This document shows positions 47,243 through 54,338 of a stretch of 64,000 nt of DNA, piece by piece. Each line of letters opens with the position of its first letter. Positions within the stretch are counted from its first letter, which is position 1. Position numbers and translations under genes: made by a program. Origin of the DNA: Streptomyces sp. NRRL B-3428. Its GTDB lineage: Bacteria > Actinomycetota > Actinomycetes > Streptomycetales > Streptomycetaceae. The DNA lies in contig JOGW01000027.1 of NCBI GenBank assembly GCA_000721375.1, forward strand, positions 1 to 64,000. The letters run 5' to 3'. Below the pieces are notes generated by a model that searched no databases, was not told the DNA's origin, and saw only the letters and a program-made list of their open reading frames with translations.

Positions 47243-50200
47243 TCAGCCGACGCTCACGCTGTTCCACGTACCCGTGGCGTCCGTGTACCCGCCCAGGAAG
47301 CAGGCGGGGACGGCCGTCACGAGGTTGGACGCGATGTCCCAGTCCGCGGTGGCGTGCACCTTCATGCCCTTGTACTGGCCCGCGGTGACGACACCGTCGA
47401 AGTTGGCGCCCGAGAGCGTCAGCTTCGAGGTACCAGTGACGGTGCTCTGGACCGTACGGCCGTTGATGGACCAGGTCATGGTGCCGGTCATCTCGGCGTT
47501 CGGGAGGCCGAGCGAGGGCAGACACGAACCCTTGCCGGAGCCCTCGAAGTTGACCTCCACGTAGGCGGGGGTCCGCTTCGCGTCGAGCGACTTGCAGCCC
47601 GCGCTCGTACCGGAACCGGTGAAGGTCTGGAGCTTGTCGCCCATGGTCAGACCCGGCTTGAGGCTGAGCGAGGCGAGACCGCCGTAGCAGTTCACGCCCG
47701 GACCGCCCGCACCGTCGTTCGGAGCGATCTCGAAGGTGTGCTTGACCGGGTCGGTGGTCTTGTCACCCGGGGTGACGACTCCGGTCTCGCCCTCCTTCGT
47801 GCCCTCGGCGCCCGCCTCGACCTCGGTCGTGACCTTGATCGGCGGGTACTGGCTGCCGGGCTGCAGGGCGTCGAGCCCCGTACCCGGACGGGTGCAGGTC
47901 ACGGTCTGGCCGGCGAGCTTGCACTCCCAGCCGAGGCCGTTCGCGGAGCGCGGGATGACGCCCTCGGGGAAGGTCTGCGTCACCGTGACCGTGTCGTGCG
48001 TCGGACCGGCGTCCTCCGCGTTGCTGACGTCGATCAGGAACGTGGCCGGCTTGCCCGCCACCACCTCGCCCTCGGGCTTGGTGACCGTGGACAGGTCGGG
48101 CTCCTTGGTGGAGGCCGGGATGACCGAGACGGTGTCCTTGACCGGCGCCTTGGGCTCGGCGCCCGGGGTGGTCGCACCGGTGGTGCCGGTCAGGTCGCCC
48201 TTGGCGCCCTTGTCGACCTCGGTGGCCACGTGGATCGGCGGGAACTGCTCGCCCGGCTGCAGGAGGTCGGGGTGGGTGCAGGTGACCTTCTGGCCCTCGA
48301 TCTTGCAGTCCCAGCCGTCGCCCGTGGCGGTGACCGGCTTGATGCCCTCGGGGAAGGTGCGTACGACGGTGGTCGGGCCCGTGGTGGGTCCGGCGTCGGG
48401 CGCGTCGGCCACGGCGATCACGAAGTTCGCGGGCTTGCCTGCGACGACATCGCCGTCGGGCTTGGTGACCACCGTCAGGTTCGGGTCCTTGATGGCCGGC
48501 TTGACCGTGGTGGTGTCCTTGACCGGGGTCGGGTTCGGGGTGTCCGGCGTCGCGACGACCGTGATGCCGGTCAGTTCGCCCGCGGCATCGTCGGCGACCT
48601 CGGTCTTCACGATGATCGGCGGGGCCGACTCACCGGGCTTGATGACCGGCTGGTCACCGGGCCGGGTGCAGTTGACGTTCTGGCCGTCGACCTTGCACTC
48701 CCAGCCGTCGCCCGCCGCGGACACCGGCTTGATGCCCTCGGGGAAGTTGCGGACCACCGCGATGGTGTCCTCGGGGCGCGTGGCACCGGCCTCGGGCTTG
48801 TTGGTGACGTCGATCTGGTACTCGGCCGGCTCACCGGCCTGCACCTCGCCGCGCGGCTTGGTGGTGACCGTCAGGTCCGGGCCCTTGGCCGGGATGACGT
48901 CGACCTTGTTGGTGTCCGGCTTGGTGTTCATGTCGTTGGGGGTCGTGGCGTCGGAGACGATCGCCTGCTCGCCCTTGACCGTCGGAGCGACATCCGTGGT
49001 CACGGTCACCGGCGGCGCCGACTGACCGGCCTGGAGCACCGGCCCGGGCCGCGTGCAGGTGACCTTCTGGCCCTCGACCTTGCAGTCCCAGCCGTCGCCG
49101 GAGGCCGTCTTGGGCACGATGCCCGCGGGGAAGGTCTGCGTGGTGGTGATCGGTCCCGTGGTCGGGCCCGCGAGCTTGTCGTTGGTGGTCGTCATCGTGA
49201 ACTTGGCCGGCTCGCCGGCCTTCACGGTGCCGTCCGGCTCCACCTTGGTGAAGAGGTTCGGGTCCAGGGTCTCGACCTTGCCGTTCCAGATCTCGTGGAT
49301 CTGGGTCGAGGCACCGGTGGACGCGGAGAAGCCGATGCGCAGCTTGTCCGGGACCGGCGGCTGGCCCTCGATGGTGTCGAGGTCGACGGGCGGGATGACC
49401 TCGCGCAGCGGCGTGCCGTCGTGGAAGTCGATCTGCACGCGCATCACGCCCTCGTGCGAGAGCTCGACGACGGCGGTGCGCTTGGCCTCCTCACGCGTCT
49501 TCGCCTCCGAGACCGCGAAGCGGCGGCCCGACTGGTACGTGGCGACGAACGGGTTGTTCAGGGCCTTGCCCGCGGCGTCCTTCTCCGCACCACGGATGGT
49601 GATGGAGTTGGGCTTGCGCTCCGCCGAACCACCGGTGTGGTAGTCCGGCATCCAGTCAGTGGTGTAGTTGCCGTAGACGTCCAGGCCGATGCCCAGGTAG
49701 CCACCGGGCAGCTTGGAGTAGCCGAGGCCGGCGCCGTTCTTGCCCGCGTGGTCGGGCAGCGGCTTGTTGCCATCCATGATCATCAGGGCGAGGCCGTCGG
49801 CAGGGTTGGCGGTCGCCGGGTTGTACATCGCGAAGTCGACGGTCCAGCGCAGACCGGCACGCGAGTCGAAGGTACGCGTGGTCATCACGTACCCGTTCTG
49901 CAGCTTCTTGTTCGAGGTCAGCCGCAGAGCGCCCTCACCGGGCTTGTCCGGTGTCGTGGGCATGCCCTCGTGCGTCTGGCAGCCGCGCAGCGGGGCGACC
50001 GTGGCATCGCCGACGGGTCCGCCGGTGCCTGCCTCGCCGTCACCCTTGTCGACCGGGTTCATGGACGCGGCGGTCAGACAGGCCCAGCCGGTCGGGTCGC
50101 CCTTGAGGTAGGGGCCCGCGAACCAGAGGGACTCGTCCTTGACCCGCTCGCCGGTGAAGGGCTCGCTGCCGATCTCCACCGCCGCGGCCGGCGCGGCGGC

Positions 50201-50314
50201 GGTCAGGGACAGCCCTCCTGCGGCCAGTGCGGCGGCGACGCCGAGCGCTGTGGCGCGCCAGGGGGGTCGCAGCCTTCCGGTCCGCCTTCTGGGGCGGACT
50301 TCGTTCTCTGCCAT
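47243..50314 (-). CDS. Secreted L-type-lectin-like protein with DUF11-type repeats and a C-terminal four-Cys domain
   Basis: 1023 residues. A signal peptide (WRATALGVAAALAAGGLSLT ... AAA) precedes a legume/L-type-lectin-like domain (about 48-345; GLRWTVDFAMYN, GLALMIMDG, GYLGIGLDVYGNY). Four Ig-like DUF11-type repeats of about 115 residues follow (350-865), each with a GW(D/E)CK-x-x-GQ-x-V-x-C-T-x-P core whose two cysteines probably pair. The C-terminal domain (about 868-1023) has four cysteines and is repeated as a separate protein at 50576. There is no sorting signal, so it is probably released. ATG 50314 follows GGAGGAG. Glycan binding is inferred. Confidence 0.85.
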   Translation of the reverse strand: MAENEVRPRRRTGRLRPPWRATALGVAAALAAGGLSLTAAAPAAAVEIGSEPFTGERVKDESLWFAGPYLKGDPTGWACLTAASMNPVDKGDGEAGTGGPVGDATVAPLRGCQTHEGMPTTPDKPGEGALRLTSNKKLQNGYVMTTRTFDSRAGLRWTVDFAMYNPATANPADGLALMIMDGNKPLPDHAGKNGAGLGYSKLPGGYLGIGLDVYGNYTTDWMPDYHTGGSAERKPNSITIRGAEKDAAGKALNNPFVATYQSGRRFAVSEAKTREEAKRTAVVELSHEGVMRVQIDFHDGTPLREVIPPVDLDTIEGQPPVPDKLRIGFSASTGASTQIHEIWNGKVETLDPNLFTKVEPDGTVKAGEPAKFTMTTTNDKLAGPTTGPITTTQTFPAGIVPKTASGDGWDCKVEGQKVTCTRPGPVLQAGQSAPPVTVTTDVAPTVKGEQAIVSDATTPNDMNTKPDTNKVDVIPAKGPDLTVTTKPRGEVQAGEPAEYQIDVTNKPEAGATRPEDTIAVVRNFPEGIKPVSAAGDGWECKVDGQNVNCTRPGDQPVIKPGESAPPIIVKTEVADDAAGELTGITVVATPDTPNPTPVKDTTTVKPAIKDPNLTVVTKPDGDVVAGKPANFVIAVADAPDAGPTTGPTTVVRTFPEGIKPVTATGDGWDCKIEGQKVTCTHPDLLQPGEQFPPIHVATEVDKGAKGDLTGTTGATTPGAEPKAPVKDTVSVIPASTKEPDLSTVTKPEGEVVAGKPATFLIDVSNAEDAGPTHDTVTVTQTFPEGVIPRSANGLGWECKLAGQTVTCTRPGTGLDALQPGSQYPPIKVTTEVEAGAEGTKEGETGVVTPGDKTTDPVKHTFEIAPNDGAGGPGVNCYGGLASLSLKPGLTMGDKLQTFTGSGTSAGCKSLDAKRTPAYVEVNFEGSGKGSCLPSLGLPNAEMTGTMTWSINGRTVQSTVTGTSKLTLSGANFDGVVTAGQYKGMKVHATADWDIASNLVTAVPACFLGGYTDATGTWNSVSVG

Positions 50315-50378
50315 GGTGCTCTCCTCCCGGAGCGCGGCAGATCTGCATCCGCGCCCGGACTGTCACTGTGTGTAGTTT

Positions 50379-50401
50379 CATGACTCCGCAAAGTAGTCAT
50401 G
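50379..50401. promoter_or_regulatory. 7-bp inverted repeat upstream of the lectin-like gene
   Basis: CATGACT (50379-50385) and AGTCATG (50395-50401) with nine bases between, 65-87 bases upstream of the leftward start. It sits in a locally AT-richer stretch and may be an operator or part of the promoter. Confidence 0.4.
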
Positions 50402-50462
50402 CTTGCGATCATCGGAACACCGGCAACGGGATTGCGCGCGCCCAAAGGGCCAACAGAATGAA

Positions 50463-50490
50463 GCCGTTGGCGTTTTCACACACCAACGGC
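50463..50490. repeat. 8-bp hairpin GCCGTTGG / CCAACGGC
   Basis: Perfect 8-bp stem with a 12-base loop containing GTTTTC, in the spacer between the two related secreted-protein genes. Possible weak terminator. Confidence 0.5.
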
Positions 50491-50513
50491 CCCTGAGGTC
50501 AACCAAGTTGAGA

Positions 50514-50566
50514 ACAGCGCGGAGGCCTGGTGCCGGTCGACGACCGGCACCAGGCCTCCGCGCTGT
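50514..50566 (-). terminator. 26-bp perfect palindrome after the 185-aa secreted protein gene
   Basis: Arms 50514-50539 and 50541-50566 are exact inverted repeats around one A. It starts nine bases after the leftward stop at 50576. It is an unusually long and perfect hairpin for a simple terminator. Confidence 0.85.
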
Positions 50567-50575
50567 GGCCCGGAA

Positions 50576-51133
50576 TCAGCCGATGTTCAGAGAGTCCCAG
50601 GTGCCGATCGCGCTCGTGTAGCCGCCGAGGAAGCAGCCGCCCACGGCGTTGATGAGGTCGAAGTCCCAGCTGGCGGTGGCGTTGACCTTCTTGCCCTTGA
50701 ACGGGCCGTCGGTCACGACACCGGTGAAGTTGGCGCCGGTCCAGGTGAGCTTGGAGGTGCCGGTGACGTTGCTGACCTTGTTCTCGACGTCCGGACCGCC
50801 GCCGTTCCACGTGATACGGCCGGACAGGTCGGCGTTGGGGATGCCGAACTCGGGCACGCACGCACCCTTGCCGTTGCCCTCGAAGAAGACGATCGCGGAG
50901 GTGACGGCCTTGCCGGACCCGACGTTCTTGCAGCCGGTCGTGAGGCCCTCACCGGTCCACGTCTGCTGCTTGGCACCGACGATCGTCAGACCCGGCTTGG
51001 CGCTGAGCTGGGCGTTGCCGCCGGCGCAGCGGACGCCGAGCGGCTCGTCGGCGGAGGCCGCCGTCGGAGCGAGGGCCACCATCAGGGCGGCGGCGGGGAG
51101 GGCTACGGCGGCCTTCTTGACAAGTGCGTGCAT
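50576..51133 (-). CDS. Secreted single-domain protein, homologous to the C-terminus of the 1023-aa protein
   Basis: 185 residues. A signal peptide (MHALVKKAAVALPAAALMVA ... ASA) precedes a single domain with four cysteines (GVRCAGG, GCKNV, GACVPEF, GGCFLGGYTSA). It aligns along its whole length with residues about 868-1023 of the adjacent gene product: shared KPGLT, FEG-x-GKG, VTGTSKL and GTW(D/N)S blocks. It is likely extracellular, of unknown role. ATG 51133 follows AAGGA. Confidence 0.8.
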   Translation of the reverse strand: MHALVKKAAVALPAAALMVALAPTAASADEPLGVRCAGGNAQLSAKPGLTIVGAKQQTWTGEGLTTGCKNVGSGKAVTSAIVFFEGNGKGACVPEFGIPNADLSGRITWNGGGPDVENKVSNVTGTSKLTWTGANFTGVVTDGPFKGKKVNATASWDFDLINAVGGCFLGGYTSAIGTWDSLNIG

Positions 51134-51473
51134 GGGATTTCCTTGCTGTGCTCTGTGAAGCGTGGCGGGGTGGCCATGGCGGCCACGCCCTCAGTGTTCG
51201 CACATCGTGACCACAGGTTCGCGCTGTGTGACCTGAGTGGGTGACGGGCCCGGGAGCGCGGGGCGGTCAACCCGAAGATCACGCACCAGTTTGGTATACC
51301 GCAATGGCGCTCGGGACTCTCGAACACCCCAGTGGGCGCGGCGAGTTGAGCCGAGGGGCGCCCGCGGGGCCCAGCGAATCCCTCCGGTCCACCGTCTTCA
51401 ACTCCGCCGTCACGTTGAGTGATCGCCTCTCGTCACTCAACGTGATCGCGGGCGCGGGTATCGCCCCGGCGCG
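51134..51473. other. 340-bp intergenic region with one AT-richer hairpin
   Basis: No gene visible. It contains the promoter of the 185-aa secreted protein gene and, at 51410-51445, the probable terminator of the LysR gene. Long open frames on the plus strand here are GC-bias artefacts. Confidence 0.6.
51410..51445 (-). terminator. 13-bp hairpin downstream of the LysR gene
   Basis: TCACGTTGAGTGA and TCACTCAACGTGA with a 10-base loop, 29 bases beyond the leftward stop at 51474. It is AT-richer than other terminators in the window and could instead be an operator. Confidence 0.65.
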
Positions 51474-52400
51474 CTACTTCCTCTGCGCCGCTTCCTTCAG
51501 CTGCGCCGCTTCCGTCAGCGCTTCGAGGACCCGGGCCAGTGCGGGCCCGGACTCCGCCCCCTTGCGTACGGCCGCGACGACATGGCGCCGCGGCCGGTCC
51601 CCGCCGATGCCCACGCGTACGACACCGTCGGCCGTGGACGCCGCCATCCGCGGCACGAGCGCGACCCCCATCCCGGCCGAGACCATCGCGAGGATCGCCG
51701 TCCAGCCCGCCGCGCTGTGCGCCTGCTCGGGCACGAACCCGGCCGCCTCGCAGGCCGCCGTGGTGATCTCCGACCAGGGGCCGCTACCGCCGAAGATCCA
51801 GGCCTCGTCGGAGAGTTCGGCCAGGCGTACGCTTCGGCGCTCCGCCAGCCGGTGCCCGGCGGGCAGCGCCACGTCGAGCGGGTCGGCGAGCAGCGGGACG
51901 CGGGTGAACCTGGGGTCACGGGCGGTCGGGGCGTGCGCGGCGAGTGACAGGGCGAGGTCGACCTCACCGCCGGCGAGGAGTTCATACGCCTCGGCGGCCT
52001 CGGCCTCCCGTACACGCACCTCCAGACCCGGCGCCTGTTCGCGCAGCTGCCGCACGGCCGGTACGACGAGGGCGGGCACCGCGGTCGAGAACGCACCGAT
52101 CCGCACCTCCCCCGCCTCACCACGCACATAGCCCGCCAACTCCGCGTCTGCGAGCTCCAGTTGAGCGAAGACGGCGTCCGCATGCCGTAGCACCAGATGC
52201 GCGGCGTCGGTCAGCCGCACCCGGCGGCCCTGTGCTTCGAGCAGGGGTACGCCGACCTGCTTGGCCAGATTGGTCAGCTGCTGCGAGACGGCCGAGGGGG
52301 TCATCAGGAGCGCCTGCGCGGTGGCGGTGACGGTCCCGCGCTCACTGAGGGTGCGCAGAATCTGCAGCTTCTTGATGTCCCACTCGGTCATGTCCGGCAA
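51474..52400 (-). CDS. LysR-family transcriptional regulator
   Basis: 308 residues. The N-terminal winged helix (WDIKKLQILRTLSERGTVTA ... MTPSAVSQQLTNLAKQVG) is followed by a two-lobed effector domain (VRIGAFSTAVPALVVPAV, DLALSLAAH, VSAGMGVALVPRMA). TTG at 52400 has a good GGAGGTGA seven bases upstream; ATG at 52391 would put it 16 or more bases away. It follows a VOC protein and an EamA exporter in the same direction. LysR genes next to EamA exporters usually regulate them. Confidence 0.92.
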   Translation of the reverse strand: MPDMTEWDIKKLQILRTLSERGTVTATAQALLMTPSAVSQQLTNLAKQVGVPLLEAQGRRVRLTDAAHLVLRHADAVFAQLELADAELAGYVRGEAGEVRIGAFSTAVPALVVPAVRQLREQAPGLEVRVREAEAAEAYELLAGGEVDLALSLAAHAPTARDPRFTRVPLLADPLDVALPAGHRLAERRSVRLAELSDEAWIFGGSGPWSEITTAACEAAGFVPEQAHSAAGWTAILAMVSAGMGVALVPRMAASTADGVVRVGIGGDRPRRHVVAAVRKGAESGPALARVLEALTEAAQLKEAAQRK

Positions 52401-52464
52401 CTTATCCTCACCTCCTTCCGCGCTCCTCAGCCCCCTGTCCCGTGCCCGGCCGCCTTCCGGCACC

Positions 52465-52824
52465 TCACGCGTGGTGGGTGACCACGTTCACGACCTTGCC
52501 GTCCGGGTCACGGACGAAGAACCGCCGTACGCCCCACTGCTCGCTGCTCAGCGGATGGACGATCTCCGCGCCGGCCGCGCTCATCGCCTCGTACGCGGCT
52601 TCGACGGCCGCGGCGTCCGGCAGCTCGATGCTCAGATCGGCGACCACCGGGGCCGAGGCGTCCTCGGTGATCAGGACGACCTGGGCGGTGGGGTTGGACG
52701 GCGAGGCCATGATGACGGCCCAGCCCAGGTCCATGACCTCGGCGAGTCCGAGCGAGGCGTAGAAGGCCTTGCTCCGGTCGGGATCCTTGGTGTGGATATC
52801 GGGAGTGATCCGGCGAATCGTCAT
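52465..52824 (-). CDS. VOC-family (glyoxalase/bleomycin-resistance fold) protein
   Basis: 119 residues with a single VOC unit: ITPDIHTKDPDRSKAFYASL at the start and VRRFFVRDPDGKVVNVVTHH at the end. Members are metal enzymes or drug-binding proteins; there is no basis to choose. ATG 52824 has GGAG too close for normal use, and a GTG at 52854 overlapping the upstream exporter gene is an alternative start. Confidence 0.85.
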   Translation of the reverse strand: MTIRRITPDIHTKDPDRSKAFYASLGLAEVMDLGWAVIMASPSNPTAQVVLITEDASAPVVADLSIELPDAAAVEAAYEAMSAAGAEIVHPLSSEQWGVRRFFVRDPDGKVVNVVTHHA

Positions 52825-52834
52825 GCTCCGCAGG

Positions 52835-53791
52835 CTACTTGCGGACTGTGACACTCCGGCTGAACGAACCGAGGATCACGCCGCCCAGGATCAGCACCAT
52901 GCACAGCACCTGCATCGGTCCTGTGGGCTCCCCGAGGATCACGTACGAGAGGATCGCGACGAAGACGGGCTGCAGGTAGTAGACGAGCCCCGCCCGTCCC
53001 GCGCCGATCAGCGAGATCGCCTTGTTCCAGGTGAAGAAGGCGATGGCCGAGGAGAAGACTCCGGCGTACAGCAGCGGCGAGACCGTACCGACGCTCGGTG
53101 TGAACCCGCCCTGCAGGACGAGGCTCGCGACGAACGCCGGCGAAAGCAGCACCGCGCCGAGCGCGAAGCTCGTGAACAGGAAGGCCAGACCGCCCAGTTC
53201 GGCGGGGCGCCGGCGCAGCAGCGCGCTGTACGAGGCGAAGCTGAGCGCCGCGGCCAGCATCCACAGGTCACCGGGCGCGAAGTCCGGCGTGAGCTGTCCC
53301 TTGCTGACGAGGAGCAGCACTCCGACACAGGCGATCAGCATGCCCGCGACCCGCCGAGCCCCGAGCCGTGCGCCACCGAGCTTCTCGTACACCGTCATGA
53401 CCACCGGCGAGGCGGCCATGATCATGCCCATGTTGCCGGCCGAGGTGGAGATCCCGGCCTGGTAGACGAGGCTGTTGTAGACGGTGACCCCGAGCAGCGA
53501 GGCCAGCGCGACGAAGCGCCAGTGCCTGCGGATGACGTGCCGCTCGCGCCAGGCGTGCCGGGCGGCGAACGGCGCGGCCGCGAGGAGGGCGATGATCCAG
53601 CGCCAGTACGCGTGCTGGATGGGCGCCACCGTGTCGGCGAGGGCCCGGGCACCGATGAAGCTTCCCGACCAGACGACCGTCGCGACGAGCGCGAGCAGCA
53701 GGCCGAGGCCCGCGGTGCGACCCGCGCGGCCCTTCGTCCTGGTCGGCGTCGCGGTCGCCTCGGGGGTGCGTACGCGGTCGAGGACTGCCAT
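52835..53791 (-). CDS. EamA/DMT-family transporter
   Basis: 318 residues, ten predicted helices in two EamA repeats (LALVATVVWSGSFIGARALA in the first; FSSAIAFFTWNKAISLIGAG in the second). It exports small metabolites; the substrate is unknown. ATG 53791 follows AAGGGA at six bases. It is the first gene of a leftward set with the VOC and LysR genes. An inverted repeat upstream (53883-53903) is a candidate LysR site. Confidence 0.92.
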   Translation of the reverse strand: MAVLDRVRTPEATATPTRTKGRAGRTAGLGLLLALVATVVWSGSFIGARALADTVAPIQHAYWRWIIALLAAAPFAARHAWRERHVIRRHWRFVALASLLGVTVYNSLVYQAGISTSAGNMGMIMAASPVVMTVYEKLGGARLGARRVAGMLIACVGVLLLVSKGQLTPDFAPGDLWMLAAALSFASYSALLRRRPAELGGLAFLFTSFALGAVLLSPAFVASLVLQGGFTPSVGTVSPLLYAGVFSSAIAFFTWNKAISLIGAGRAGLVYYLQPVFVAILSYVILGEPTGPMQVLCMVLILGGVILGSFSRSVTVRK

Positions 53792-53882
53792 CGGTATCCC
53801 TTGCCCAACTGCCCCGGTGCGGGGCGGTAGTCGTTGTGCCTGCGGGATCAAGACTGGCAGGGTCTGTTACGTAGGTCCATCG

Positions 53883-53903
53883 AAAAGAATCGATTGTTCT
53901 TTT
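53883..53903. promoter_or_regulatory. AAAAGAA-N7-TTCTTTT inverted repeat upstream of the EamA exporter
   Basis: Arms 53883-53889 and 53897-53903 around TCGATTG, 92-112 bases upstream of the exporter start, in a strikingly AT-rich patch for this genome. Spacing and dyad symmetry are compatible with a LysR-type (T-N11-A) site. Confidence 0.5.
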
Positions 53904-53978
53904 AAGCTCAACTGAACGTTTTCGAGTCCGCCCAGACCGGGCGGGCGCTGGGCAGGCGCTGGGCAGACAACGCAAAAA

Positions 53979-54014
53979 CGCCCCCGCACCCGCGCGTACG
54001 CGGGTCCGGGGGCG
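53979..54014 (-). terminator. Intrinsic terminator of the small membrane protein gene
   Basis: CGCCCCCGCACCCGCG and CGCGGGTCCGGGGGCG pair with one C-C mismatch around CGTA. Read leftward it is followed by TTTTT (plus-strand AAAAA at 53974-53978). Confidence 0.87.
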
Positions 54015-54031
54015 CCGGAAAGACTTGGGTG

Positions 54032-54262
54032 TCAGCTCTGCTTGCGGGACTTGTCCCCGACCATGACCAGACCGGCGATCACGGCGAACAGGACCAGCGG
54101 GGCCACGACGAACAGACCGAGCGTCTCCATCACGGAGAGACCGGTACCCGGGTCGTCACCGTCGTCGCGGGTCAGCGCGAGCGCGGGGGACGACATCAGC
54201 AGCATCATCAGCGTCGTACCGGCTGCTACGGCGCCGGCGCGCAGGGCGTTCTTCTTGTCCAC
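54032..54262 (-). CDS. Small membrane protein of unknown function
   Basis: 76 residues with a signal-like N-terminal helix (ALRAGAVAAGTTLMMLLMSS), a short external acidic loop (LTRDDGDDPGTGLSV) and a second helix (LGLFVVAPLVLFAVIAGLVMV) with a basic end. I recall closely similar proteins beside malQ in other Streptomyces. Possibly a conserved membrane microprotein. Function unknown. Confidence 0.8.
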   Translation of the reverse strand: MDKKNALRAGAVAAGTTLMMLLMSSPALALTRDDGDDPGTGLSVMETLGLFVVAPLVLFAVIAGLVMVGDKSRKQS

Positions 54263-54338
54263 GGTGCCAACCTAGCGAATGGGTCCGGGAGCCGCGCGCC
54301 CGGGGTGCCGCTCGGGCTACCCGCCCGTCCGGGCCGGG

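Noticed and set aside
47225..50383. 1052-codon plus-strand open frame opposite the lectin-like gene
   Set aside because: The minus strand carries the signal peptide, ribosome site and repeat domains; the plus frame mirrors codon bias only.
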